Origin: BOG-1363 sp043775355
Lineage (GTDB): Bacteria > Planctomycetota > UBA11346
Assembly (NCBI GenBank): GCA_043775355.1
Contig: JAYVSL010000060.1
Span: 1-36,119, forward strand
Direction of reading: 5' to 3'
Length of the DNA: 36,119 nucleotides
The notes under the pieces: generated by a model
Seen by the model: the letters and a program-made list of their open reading frames with translations, nothing else
Told to the model about the DNA's origin: nothing
Databases searched by the model: none
Part shown: positions 15,754 to 24,315 of the stretch, in pieces
How positions within the stretch are numbered: position 1 is the first letter of the stretch
How the letters are laid out: each line of letters starts with the position of its first letter
Program-made: the position numbers and the translations under genes

Positions 15754-17580
15754 TTGGCTGATCATCGTTCGCCGCTGCACCAGTCTGGTTCCATCGAAAA
15801 AGTTTCGGAGCGATTGGCGGCCATCACCTCAGTCGATGCCAAACAACGGCGTAATCCGTTGTCTGCGTATTTGCATCTGGTACACAATAAGCGTTTGTTG
15901 ATACCCGCCGTATGGGCGCTGATCAATCTTCGCCACTCACCGGTGTGGGTGTTTCCCCTGCTGATCGGCCATGTCTTCGATTTGATTGCGAGCCCTGAGC
16001 AAAAACACCAAGTCATGGGCGACTTGTGGTGGGTGATGACGGTGTCGTTTTTGTTGTGCATATTGAATGTCATCACCACCGTCGCTGAGCGACGTATGCG
16101 CTCCATTCAGGGGCGCTCGCTGGCTGCTGCTCTCAGACGATCGTTAGTTCGCCGTTTGCACAAACTGACCTTCGCTTTCCATGACCGTTCACAAGCGGGT
16201 ATTCTGCAAAATAAATTCTTACTCGATATTGGTCGCCTTGAAGGCATGCAAAATTATCTCGCTGAATGTATTCTGATGCAGGGGACGACGATCCTGATCA
16301 CTTTGGTGATTGTATATATGTATAGCCCGTGGTTCCTGTTGGTGTTGGCGCTGATTGTACCAGCCAACTTGCTGACCGCCTATTTATTGTGGCCGCCGAT
16401 GCGGCGTACGAACGAACAATTTCGGATCGCTGAATCTGGTTTCGTTTCGTTTCTGAACGAAGCACTGCATGGCGTTCGGCTGACGCGTGCGCATGCAGTC
16501 GAAGCGTATGCGGAGCGCCGACTTACTTCTGCGGCGCGAAAAGTTGCCACCACCGGCGTACGCCTGGACGTGACGCATGCATTTTTTGGCTCTGCTGGCT
16601 GGGCCGTCAGTTCCTTGCTCAACATGATGGTCATCGGAATCGGCGCGTGGCTGTGTGTCCGTGATCAAATTGGTTATGGTGCGTTGTTCGTGTTTGTCAG
16701 TTATTACGGTATTATTTCCGGTGCGGTCAGCGCCATTATTTCTGGCTTGCCTAACGTCGCAGGCGCCAGTGACGCGCTGCAATCACTGTCTGAACTTTAT
16801 GAGAGTGAATCCGAAGAAATGAACGACGGAAAACCGGTGCTCGCGCAGGTGAATGGCGAGGTACGACTCACCAATGTGCATTTTCGTTATGCGGGAAGTC
16901 AGCGTCATAGTTTGTCTGGTGTTGATCTGCATATTCCGATAGGAACTTCGCTGGCATTGGTCGGGCCTTCGGGATCTGGAAAAAGTACCATCGCCAGTTT
17001 GATCCTAGGTTTTTATGTGCCGGAGCAGGGCAGTGTTTCAATTGATGGTCATGATCTTAGTTCCGTTGATCGACGATCGGTGCGCCGACATGTCGGTGTG
17101 GTCAGCCAAGACGTGGTGTTATTTCATGACACCGTGGCAGGAAATATTGGTTGGGGTGATCCGAATCCGGACCTTGAGCGCGTGCAAACGGCAGCGCAGC
17201 GCGCGAATGCCGATACCTTCATTAGCGAATTACCGAACGGCTACGCGACCACTTTAGGTGATCGTGGTATGGGCCTGTCAGGCGGCCAACGGCAGCGTTT
17301 GGCCATCGCACGCGCGCTGTACCGCGATCCTAAATTACTGGTGCTGGATGAGGCGACCAGTGCGCTCGATCCCGAAAGCGAACGGCAAGTTCAGCAGGCG
17401 CTCGACGTGCTGATGAAAGGTCGCAGCACGCTGATCATCGCTCATCGTCTGTCGACCGTGCGCAATGCCGATCGCATTGCGGTGCTGGATGAAGGACGCG
17501 TGGTGGAAACCGGAACCCATGATGAATTGATTGGAAAAAAGGGCGCGTTCTATCGTCTTGCCAATGGTCAGCTGACCTGA
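15754..17580 (+). CDS. ABC exporter, fused permease and ATPase
   Basis: The 608-residue product is a half-size type IV ABC exporter (MsbA-like layout). The membrane domain covers about residues 40-340 with several hydrophobic segments. The ATPase domain has Walker A GPSGSGKST (404-412), Q-loop VVSQD, signature LSGGQRQRLAIARAL (from 508), Walker B LLVLDEA (528-534) and the switch histidine in IIAHRLSTV. All catalytic parts are intact and two copies would dimerise. The start is a TTG at 15754, supported by AAGGAG at 15740-15745 with normal spacing; no nearby ATG fits. The substrate (lipid, peptide or drug) cannot be told. It converges with the regulator gene, with only 6 bases between the stop codons. 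Confidence 0.92.
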   Translation: MADHRSPLHQSGSIEKVSERLAAITSVDAKQRRNPLSAYLHLVHNKRLLIPAVWALINLRHSPVWVFPLLIGHVFDLIASPEQKHQVMGDLWWVMTVSFLLCILNVITTVAERRMRSIQGRSLAAALRRSLVRRLHKLTFAFHDRSQAGILQNKFLLDIGRLEGMQNYLAECILMQGTTILITLVIVYMYSPWFLLVLALIVPANLLTAYLLWPPMRRTNEQFRIAESGFVSFLNEALHGVRLTRAHAVEAYAERRLTSAARKVATTGVRLDVTHAFFGSAGWAVSSLLNMMVIGIGAWLCVRDQIGYGALFVFVSYYGIISGAVSAIISGLPNVAGASDALQSLSELYESESEEMNDGKPVLAQVNGEVRLTNVHFRYAGSQRHSLSGVDLHIPIGTSLALVGPSGSGKSTIASLILGFYVPEQGSVSIDGHDLSSVDRRSVRRHVGVVSQDVVLFHDTVAGNIGWGDPNPDLERVQTAAQRANADTFISELPNGYATTLGDRGMGLSGGQRQRLAIARALYRDPKLLVLDEATSALDPESERQVQQALDVLMKGRSTLIIAHRLSTVRNADRIAVLDEGRVVETGTHDELIGKKGAFYRLANGQLT

Positions 17581-17586
17581 TCTGGC

Positions 17587-19440
17587 TTAACTAACCCCGT
17601 ATTGTTTCAACTTTGCATACAACGTACTGCGATCGATCTCCAGCAATTCGGCGGCCGCTTTTTTGTTACCATCGCAATGGTCGAGGACGCGCAAAATGTG
17701 GGCGCGTTCGACTGCTGCCAAACTGTTCGTTTGGATATCCATCGTTAGTGGCGCTGGATCTCGCACCATATTGGGCAGATCTGCGACCTGGATAATGCGC
17801 TCGCTGCTCAATGCCCAGGCCTGTTCGATGATCTGTCGCAACTGCCGTATATTTCCCGGCCACGTATGACGTAAAAGCAACGCCTTCGCTTCTGTGCTCA
17901 GCCGCTTTGCTGGCTGATGATGTTGCTCGGCCTGACACGCCAAAAAATATTCCGCCAAGAGATCGATGTCCCCAGGGCGTTGGCGTAACGCCGGAATCAC
18001 CAGCTGTCGCCCCTCAAGACCATGAAATAATTCCGCGCGTATTTCGCCACTTGCCAGTGCTTGCGAAAGATTTTTCGCGCTCGCGGCAATTACGCGCACA
18101 TCAACTCGGCGTAGTATAGCTTCACCTGGGCGTTGGACCTCGCCCGTTTCTAACAGGCGCACCACCCGCGCCTGAATAGCGATCGGCAATTCGGTGATTT
18201 CATCCACGTACACCGTGCCGCCGTCGGCCAATTCAAATGTTCCGGGACTGGTGACACCGTTGGCCTGCGTCCGTCCAAATAGCACGCTCTCAGCACCTTG
18301 TTCCGCCAACGACGCACACGTGATGACGTGAAAAGGGCGAGACTGACGCGACGAGCGAGCATGAATATCTCGCGCCATTAATTCCTTACCGCTGCCGGAT
18401 TCGCCTAAAATCAACACTGGCGAGGTCACCTCTGCCAGACGTTCCGCTTGATCGCGAAGCTGTACCATCGCTGGATCATCACCGATTATTGGTGGCAGAG
18501 CTGGCAACGATTTGGGCGCTGCCGTTTGCAGACGATCCACTTCAGCGCGTAAAGCTTCCACCGTCGCACGAGCCGAAAGACGCACGGCCATTTGATTGGC
18601 AACCGCGACGAGAAACTCTAGGTCTGTGCGGGTAAATGCTTGGCCACCGGCCAGGCGATCAACGTAAAGCAAAGCATGAATATCGTCGCCCATGCGAACC
18701 GGAGCCGCCATCGCGCTTTGAACGCCGGACTGCACCATGCTTGCGGAAGGCGCTAAATCACCGTCGTTCGTGCAGCGTAATGCTTCCCCACCGCGACGAA
18801 CTGCGGCCAGCAACGTGCGTGCAAATGGCACCGCGCCAAAACGTGCGCGCAAACGACGCTCATGTGGCGGCCATAGACTCCATCCATCGCCATCCGACGT
18901 GGTGGTCGGTAAGAACACGGCGCAACGATCACCTTCAAGCGCCTCTGCCGCCGCGTCGTCGAGCAATTCGAATAATGATTCACGATCGGTCGCGGCGTTA
19001 CTGCGACGGATAAGATGATGCAGTAAGACCAAATACGAATTTGCCCGCGCCAACGCTTGGGTGTCACCATCGAGCGCCGGCGTAAACAGGACGGTCTTTG
19101 CTTGATCGAGTCCTTGCAGGTGAGCAGGGTCTGACCAAGTCGTGGCATTTGGCGAGATACTTTCAAAACGAAATTGGGTCGCACCAATGCGAAACTCACT
19201 GCCGTGGACCAACGGCATGCTGGTGATGCGGCCATCGCCTTGCCAGGTTCCATTTGAGCTGTCGAGGTCATGGACGTGATAACGCCCACCATCGACGACC
19301 AACGCCGCATGCACCCGACTTGATTTGGGATCAGCAATCTGAATTGGATTCGATGGGTCACGGCCAATGGTCGTGCGCTCAGCAAGCAATTCGTGCCGCT
19401 GACCAACACCCGTTCCGGCGACAATATGAATCCACGGCAT
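17587..19440 (-). CDS. FHA-GAF-AAA+-Fis transcriptional regulator lacking GAFTGA
   Basis: The 617-residue product (from the ATG at 19440; a GTG at 19524 is in frame) has four parts. An FHA domain (about 1-95) carries GR...S...SRVHA and DLDSSNGT, which binds phosphothreonine. A GAF domain spans about 150-290. An AAA+ domain of the sigma-54 activator family spans about 318-545, with Walker A GESGSGKE (346-353) and Walker B VYVDE (410-414). A Fis-type helix-turn-helix is at about 585-615 (GNKKAAAELLEIDRSTLY). The loop that carries GAFTGA in sigma-54 activators is replaced: ESVLFGR is followed by TQANGVTSPG (391-400). The arginine-finger region reads RAELFHGL instead of RxDLYYRL, so the second arginine is missing. 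It may act without sigma-54. It is divergent from pilT. Confidence 0.9.
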   Translation of the reverse strand: MPWIHIVAGTGVGQRHELLAERTTIGRDPSNPIQIADPKSSRVHAALVVDGGRYHVHDLDSSNGTWQGDGRITSMPLVHGSEFRIGATQFRFESISPNATTWSDPAHLQGLDQAKTVLFTPALDGDTQALARANSYLVLLHHLIRRSNAATDRESLFELLDDAAAEALEGDRCAVFLPTTTSDGDGWSLWPPHERRLRARFGAVPFARTLLAAVRRGGEALRCTNDGDLAPSASMVQSGVQSAMAAPVRMGDDIHALLYVDRLAGGQAFTRTDLEFLVAVANQMAVRLSARATVEALRAEVDRLQTAAPKSLPALPPIIGDDPAMVQLRDQAERLAEVTSPVLILGESGSGKELMARDIHARSSRQSRPFHVITCASLAEQGAESVLFGRTQANGVTSPGTFELADGGTVYVDEITELPIAIQARVVRLLETGEVQRPGEAILRRVDVRVIAASAKNLSQALASGEIRAELFHGLEGRQLVIPALRQRPGDIDLLAEYFLACQAEQHHQPAKRLSTEAKALLLRHTWPGNIRQLRQIIEQAWALSSERIIQVADLPNMVRDPAPLTMDIQTNSLAAVERAHILRVLDHCDGNKKAAAELLEIDRSTLYAKLKQYGVS

Positions 19441-19632
19441 GACTGCGCACCATCCGCGCAAAGTCGCAGGACTCAAGGCAATGACGCTCAGAGGGCGCTC
19501 GCTAGCAGAGGCATACACGCCCACGGTCGGCCATTGCGCTCAGCTACCATCAGATCGTTGCTCAGGGATCATCGCCGCCGCGTAGCCCAAGAATCATCCA
19601 CGCGACATCCCAACCTCTTTCCTAGGTATCCC

Positions 19633-20718
19633 ATGCGCATTCATGAGCTCTTCCTGGCAATGGCCAAACACAACGCCAGCGACCTCCATTTGAAAGTTGG
19701 AGAGCCGCCGATCTTCCGCATTAACGGCGAACTGGTGCGCATGAAGAGCCCCGCGCTGACAGCGGAAGACACTGAGGGGATGCTCACCCCGATGATGAAC
19801 GAACGTGCCACGCACGAACTGGAAACCCGTGGCTATGCCGACTTTTCACAGGCTTTGGAAGGCGCCGGACGGTATCGCTGCAACGTCTTCCGCAGTTGTG
19901 GTAAATTATCCGCCGCCGTCCGTCGAGTGAAGTTGGAGATCCCCACTTACAAACAGCTGCACTTGCCCGACCAACTGGCGAAGTGCGCGGCCTATGAACA
20001 AGGCTTGGTGCTGATCGGCGGCATCACTGGCTCAGGAAAATCGACCACCATTGCGTCGATTGTGAACGACATCAACGCCAAGCGTCGGGCACACATCATT
20101 ACCATTGAAGATCCGGTCGAATTTCTGTTCACCGATGACAAATCGTTAATCAATCAGCGCGAGATCGGCATCGACGTGGTGAATTTTACCGAAGCCTTGC
20201 GCTCGGCCGTACGCGAAGATCCCGATGTCATGGTGCTGGGAGAAATGCGCGACGCTGAAACCTTCGAAACCGCGCTGACCGCCGCCGAAACCGGTCACTT
20301 GGTATTTGGCACCATTCACTCTTCCGGCGCAGCCCAGACCATTGGCCGTATTCTGGATCTTTTCCCCGCGCAAAAACACGACCACATTCGCACGGCGCTG
20401 GCATTTAACCTCCGCTGCGTCATCAACCAAAAACTTTTACCAGGCGCGACCAAAGAAAATCCGCAGATTCCTGCGGTCGAAGTGATGTTTATCACGCCAG
20501 TCATCAAAAAGATGATTCTGGAAGGCGAAGACATGAAAGTCGCCGACGCCCTGGCGAAGGACACCGAAAATGGTTGCCAAAATTTCAACCGCGTACTGAC
20601 CCAACTGTATCGCGAACACAAAATCACCATGGAAACTGCGCTAAACGCCGCGCCAAATCCGGAAGAACTGCGCATGGCGATGCGTGGGATTAGTATTAGT
20701 GATGGCGGGATTGTCTAA
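19633..20718 (+). CDS. pilT: type IV pilus retraction ATPase PilT
   Basis: PilT is the hexameric cytoplasmic ATPase that disassembles type IV pili and drives retraction. The 361-residue product matches family length. It has an N-terminal ASDLHLKVGEPP strand-helix region, Walker A GGITGSGKST (129-138), Asp box ITIEDPVEF (156-164), Walker B region VLGEMRD (201-207) and His box GHLVFGTIHS (221-230). The position of the PilT AIRNLIRE motif is diverged to PVIKKMILEG (289-298). The frame is open to 19393, but MRIHELF at 19633 is the family N-terminus, with a modest TAGG upstream. It is divergent from the FHA regulator (192 bases apart) and ends in a strong bidirectional terminator. No PilB is present in the window. 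Confidence 0.92.
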   Translation: MRIHELFLAMAKHNASDLHLKVGEPPIFRINGELVRMKSPALTAEDTEGMLTPMMNERATHELETRGYADFSQALEGAGRYRCNVFRSCGKLSAAVRRVKLEIPTYKQLHLPDQLAKCAAYEQGLVLIGGITGSGKSTTIASIVNDINAKRRAHIITIEDPVEFLFTDDKSLINQREIGIDVVNFTEALRSAVREDPDVMVLGEMRDAETFETALTAAETGHLVFGTIHSSGAAQTIGRILDLFPAQKHDHIRTALAFNLRCVINQKLLPGATKENPQIPAVEVMFITPVIKKMILEGEDMKVADALAKDTENGCQNFNRVLTQLYREHKITMETALNAAPNPEELRMAMRGISISDGGIV

Positions 20719-20721
20719 GGC

Positions 20722-20758
20722 AAAAAAAGCCCCCTGAGTTTTGCTCAGGGGGCTTTTT
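20722..20758. terminator. bidirectional intrinsic terminator between pilT and the prepilin gene
   Basis: AGCCCCCTGAG (20728-20738) and CTCAGGGGGCT (20744-20754) form a perfect 11-bp stem with a 5-base loop. T-rich sequence follows on the plus strand (20754-20758). A run of A at 20722-20728 gives a T-run on the minus strand. It ends both convergent transcripts. Confidence 0.93.
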
Positions 20759-20793
20759 GTGGCGCTGGTATGCGCTCTGATTGAAACTACAAT

Positions 20794-21603
20794 TTACTTA
20801 ACAAACGCGCGACGTTTATCAGCTTGGCCAGGGAGATAACTATCGGCCGTCGTTCCGCCGGCTGTCGCATTAAAATCGCTTACATCATCGTAAATGTTGT
20901 CTGGGACGACATTGGTAGCAACGTCTTCAAAGCCAGCTGCGCCTTTTGATGAGGGATTTTCAATACTTAATCTAGCAGCGGCATTTATGGTTACAGTAGT
21001 ACCAGTAACGCTGCCAGCGGCGGGTGGTTTTAACTTACTGACATGGGCATCACCAAAACATGCCATAACGGTCTTGCTATGATTGGCAGAATCGCGATCA
21101 GCAAGAATCACCCGAGCTGAACCGGTCTCTTGTGGGGCTGCCCAATCCATTGCGTACGAAACGCCAGCCGTAGGAGGGGCCCATCCCCATGCGGTACCAA
21201 CGACAGACAACGTAGGTTTTGCGCTTGCCGGAAGTTTACTTGCCCCACCTTCAGATGAACTAGGACACTTGAATAGACCGTTGGGGAGACTTTGGCTAAA
21301 CGCAAGTAATTCAAAGATGGCTGCCGTGTACTGGGCACCGCCAGTCCCAGTGGCAGTAATCGCTGTTATTTTCCCAGGTCGCGGATCGGGCCAACCAGTC
21401 TCTTCGGAAGTAGAGTAAGCGATTAACGAACCAAGGATCTGACTTTGATTCTTACCACATTGCGCTGATCGCGCCATTTCACGGACGACGCCAATTACCG
21501 GCAATAACATGCCAGCAAGAATGGCGATGATCGAAATCACCACCAAGAGTTCGATCAGGGTGAAGCCCTGTGATCGACGATGAGTTGAAGGGAGAGATGA
21601 CAT
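20794..21603 (-). CDS. type II secretion/type IV pilus-like prepilin
   Basis: The 269-residue product has a short basic leader and the class III cleavage motif after G13: FTLIELLVVISIIAILAGML, with E5 of the mature protein conserved. Prepilin peptidase would cut after G13 and methylate F14. The C-terminal domain is Gly/Ser/Ala-rich with sparse cysteines, like the many pseudopilins of planctomycetes and lentisphaeres; residues such as VILADRD and CFGDAHVSKL recall their H-x9-DG-type ends. The start is backed by AAAGGAG on the minus strand (21610-21616). It lies downstream of the exbB-exbD genes with a 224-base gap and converges with pilT. Major pilin or minor pseudopilin cannot be decided. Confidence 0.85.
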   Translation of the reverse strand: MSSLPSTHRRSQGFTLIELLVVISIIAILAGMLLPVIGVVREMARSAQCGKNQSQILGSLIAYSTSEETGWPDPRPGKITAITATGTGGAQYTAAIFELLAFSQSLPNGLFKCPSSSEGGASKLPASAKPTLSVVGTAWGWAPPTAGVSYAMDWAAPQETGSARVILADRDSANHSKTVMACFGDAHVSKLKPPAAGSVTGTTVTINAAARLSIENPSSKGAAGFEDVATNVVPDNIYDDVSDFNATAGGTTADSYLPGQADKRRAFVK

Positions 21604-21760
21604 ACGATGCTCCTTTCGAAGCGGGGTTTATAAAGTCGGCCGGGATTGAATGGATAGGCCGATGATGGTGAAGTTAGTCCGTCGACCATAAAGCCGCAAC
21701 ATCCATGTCATGCTATCTTCCCAGGCGCTTCATCGCTGTGTCAGGACGTCATCAACGCCA

Positions 21761-21788
21761 CACGGGCAGACCAAAAGGCCTGCCCGTG
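21761..21788 (-). other. hairpin between exbD and the prepilin gene
   Basis: CACGGGCAGACC (21761-21772) and GGCCTGCCCGTG (21777-21788) pair over 12 positions with one mismatch around AAAA. It lies 39 bases after the exbD stop on the minus strand. There is no T-run on that side, so it is either a weak terminator or a processing or stabilising hairpin. Confidence 0.5.
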
Positions 21789-21827
21789 CTACACAACAAA
21801 CAACCTTAAGCCTTGTTGGCTATTGGG

Positions 21828-22526
21828 TTATTGCATATTAATAATTTCAAATAGCTCGCTGCCTTGCTCTTTCGCGCTATAATTGCGAACTCGCGGCGGA
21901 GCAAATTGGACCTCACGCACATTATCCCATTGCGATGGGTCGGTCGCCATCTTCGAACCCATTTTAGTGCCCTCGTAGTCGCGCACGGCGTCGTAGGCCA
22001 CTAAAGCAAATTTCCATGACATGCCGCTGAAGCAGTGAATGACCACGGCGTCTTGTTCTTTACGACCAGCAACGCTGGGGTTTTCACGTCGGACGAGCCC
22101 TCTTTCAATGGTTTCGTGGACCAGCCTCATATTTGCTTGGAGTTCAGGATGATTTTTTCTGCTGAAGCTGTTGCCATTAATCGGTACTGGCTCATCACCA
22201 CCCATCCGCAGATAAGCGACTGGCAACACTTCACCAACGATTTTTTTCAAGGCTTCATATTTTGCTTGGTATTCGGACTCTCTCAGTCCCTTAACAAATC
22301 CTTCGGGATAAATGCAGATGTTGACCATCTTCGGCGGTTCAACCGGCTTGGTCGCCGGAGAGGGCGCCTGGCCTTTGTCAGTCGGCAAAAGACTGGCGAT
22401 GGCTTTTTCTTCTGCGACGAACTTGGTCGTGAGAATGAAGAAGAGCAGCAACAGCATGATGCAGTCGATCATCGGCACGAGGTCGAGCTTGCCTTCTGCG
22501 ATCTTTTCAGATGGATCTTCGGCCAT
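21828..22526 (-). CDS. ExbD/TolR-like protein with enlarged periplasmic domain
   Basis: ExbD-type proteins pair with ExbB/MotA-type channels in the inner membrane and couple proton flow to work in the envelope. The 232-residue product has the single membrane helix DLVPMIDCIMLLLLFFIL (15-32) with the conserved proton-binding aspartate D21. The periplasmic part is much longer than in TolR (about 140 residues total). It ends with a region comparable to the ExbD closing segment (AVVIHCFSGMSWKFALVAYD), but the acidic residue usually found there is replaced by cysteine/phenylalanine. CAGGAG precedes the ATG. The gene follows the other exbD after 83 bases, and both belong to one transcript starting at exbB. 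Confidence 0.85.
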   Translation of the reverse strand: MAEDPSEKIAEGKLDLVPMIDCIMLLLLFFILTTKFVAEEKAIASLLPTDKGQAPSPATKPVEPPKMVNICIYPEGFVKGLRESEYQAKYEALKKIVGEVLPVAYLRMGGDEPVPINGNSFSRKNHPELQANMRLVHETIERGLVRRENPSVAGRKEQDAVVIHCFSGMSWKFALVAYDAVRDYEGTKMGSKMATDPSQWDNVREVQFAPPRVRNYSAKEQGSELFEIINMQ

Positions 22527-22609
22527 GACTAGCTCCTGTGATTATGCTCGTGAAAGTTCTGAACTAAATAATGCTAGTGCGATAAACGTGTGAAGAGTCG
22601 TGAGTCAGT

Positions 22610-23197
22610 TCAATCGTTTGGTTTGCGCGTCGTAAAGTTAAGGAAGACAAAAGGCTTTGCCTTCTTTGGATCAGTTAATGCCTTCGGCTTCATCGCATCG
22701 GATGGATTGATGGAATCCGAGACCACCTGTTGGACTTCTTGGACCACCCGATATTCGGTGTCGGCGTCCGCACGGATTTCCAAGACGACCTTCGGCAACA
22801 TGAAACCGGTTTTCTTAGGGTCCTCAAATTTTTCAGCTTGGTCATAAATTTTATCTAAAACTTGGCGCAACCTGATGTATGAATTCAAGTCTTCAGCAGC
22901 CGATGACGTATAGTTGACGTTGTTAATTCTGATGGTGTTACGCGGCGGACTTCCTGCCTTCGTTGTACCGAAAACGTTCACCACGATACGTTCCCACTTG
23001 TCAGGTGTGGTGAGTTTTTGCGCGGTTTTTGTCGGTGGAACGGTGATCTGCTCAACGCGTTGTTCCAGGCTCATGTGACCACAGAGCATGAAAAACAACA
23101 ACAGCAAAAACACGCAGTCAATCAACGGTACAAGATCGACATCGGCATCAGCCTGTTCGAGTTTGAAACGACTTTTACGATGCAGGGGATTCGACAT
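22610..23197 (-). CDS. ExbD/TolR-like protein
   Basis: The 195-residue product has the membrane helix DLVPLIDCVFLLLLFFML (21-38) with conserved D27, and a C-terminal VVLEIRADADTEYRVVQEVQ segment that matches the usual ExbD periplasmic fold. The middle part, around residues 55-100, is longer than in classical ExbD. It is the first of two non-identical exbD genes after exbB, so the channel may contain an ExbD heterodimer or two alternative dimers. A perfect 13-bp hairpin separates it from exbB. Confidence 0.87.
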   Translation of the reverse strand: MSNPLHRKSRFKLEQADADVDLVPLIDCVFLLLLFFMLCGHMSLEQRVEQITVPPTKTAQKLTTPDKWERIVVNVFGTTKAGSPPRNTIRINNVNYTSSAAEDLNSYIRLRQVLDKIYDQAEKFEDPKKTGFMLPKVVLEIRADADTEYRVVQEVQQVVSDSINPSDAMKPKALTDPKKAKPFVFLNFTTRKPND

Positions 23198-23253
23198 GGA
23201 TGCTTCCTCCTTATTCTTCTACTTCAATGAAGTGTCACGCGGCCAGACAAGAC

Positions 23254-23283
23254 GAGTAACTCCGGCACCAGCCGGAGTTACTC
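23254..23283 (-). promoter_or_regulatory. perfect hairpin between exbB and exbD
   Basis: GAGTAACTCCGGC (23254-23266) and GCCGGAGTTACTC (23271-23283) form a perfect 13-bp stem with a 4-base loop, starting 6 bases after the exbB stop. On the minus strand the following bases are only moderately T-rich. It may be a partial terminator or an RNA-processing site that lowers exbD relative to exbB, in line with the roughly 5:2 ratio of the known complexes. That role is inferred. Confidence 0.65.
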
Positions 23284-23289
23284 CAGTGC

Positions 23290-24060
23290 TTAGCGACTGC
23301 GGAAGTAGTCGAGGAACTCGTTGGTGACGATAGCCGAATCCAACGTACAGGTATTCACACGTCCACGGAGGAAGAAGAAAATATACAGGTTGCCGATAGC
23401 GATGAACAAACCGGTGCCGGTACAAACCAGCGCTTCACCGATGTCACCGGCGAGCTGGCTGGGATCGGCACCGCCTGGAGCAGACGACATGGTCAAGAAC
23501 GAACCAATGATACCAGATACCGTACCGAGCAAACCAAGCAGGGTTGCCGAGCTGGCAAACATCGACATCCAACTGACCTTGCCCATGTATTTATTGGTTT
23601 CGGAAGCACCAACCACTTCGGCGGCTTCTTTCATGGTTTCATAGCCGTAATCTTTTTTATCGAGAGCTGCGGCAATAATGTTACCGAGCATACTACGATC
23701 ATTTGAAACCAACGTGCGAGCGTTCTCGACCGCTTCTTCCGTTGGGCCATCAGCCATGATGTTGTGCAATTCGTCGGCCAAACCATCGGGAATTAAGTTC
23801 TCGCGTTTGACGGTGAAAATCCACTGAATGCCTAAGGAGTAGCTGATAACCGACAGCAAAACTAAAATAGCTTCAATGGGACCGGCTTTGAACATCAGGT
23901 CGAGCAAGCTCAAACTATTACGCGCTGCCTCTGGCGACTTCGGAGTAGCTGGAGGAGTAGCTGGAGGAGTAGCTGGGTCAGCTGCGCCCAGCTGAACGGC
24001 AGCTGAGACCAAGAGCAGCAACACAAGGATGGGCGCATAGGTGCGAAGGAAATGGCGCAT
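23290..24060 (-). CDS. exbB: ExbB/TolQ/MotA-family proton channel
   Basis: ExbB-type proteins form the pentameric inner-membrane channel that works with ExbD. From the ATG at 24060 the product has 256 residues: a signal peptide (1-26), a PATPPATP repeat (29-41), a first membrane segment (about 61-82), a cytoplasmic loop, then the two conserved segments LLGLLGTVSGIIGSF (174-188) and LAGDIGEALVCTGTGLFIAI (203-222). The frame runs on to 24237, but GGGAG lies 7 bases before the 24060 ATG and the signal peptide starts there. A cleaved signal before ExbB is common in planctomycete and proteobacterial ExbB homologues. It heads the exbB-exbD-exbD unit. Confidence 0.9.
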   Translation of the reverse strand: MRHFLRTYAPILVLLLLVSAAVQLGAADPATPPATPPATPKSPEAARNSLSLLDLMFKAGPIEAILVLLSVISYSLGIQWIFTVKRENLIPDGLADELHNIMADGPTEEAVENARTLVSNDRSMLGNIIAAALDKKDYGYETMKEAAEVVGASETNKYMGKVSWMSMFASSATLLGLLGTVSGIIGSFLTMSSAPGGADPSQLAGDIGEALVCTGTGLFIAIGNLYIFFFLRGRVNTCTLDSAIVTNEFLDYFRSR

Positions 24061-24315
24061 GAAGACTCCCGTTGATGGCCAATCGCGATGCGGGGACCGT
24101 CCGCTTCGTGGTGATTGGGGTTCGTTTTGGTGGCGCGGAGTATGAAATGGCTGCAGGTACCAGCTAGCCTGGGTAAGCAGCAAATAAAATTTGTGTGTCA
24201 CCAGCCATTGATATGCAAGGTCCTGTGTACCAAACACTTGGACCTAGACGCCCGGTTAAACGGATGACCATGAAAAAGGTTCAGGGGTATTTTTTATGAG
24301 AACCAATTTCGGTGC

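Noticed and set aside
17581..17586. Terminator between the convergent ABC exporter and regulator genes
   Set aside because: Only 6 bases separate the stop codons and no hairpin is visible there; any termination must occur inside the neighbouring gene.
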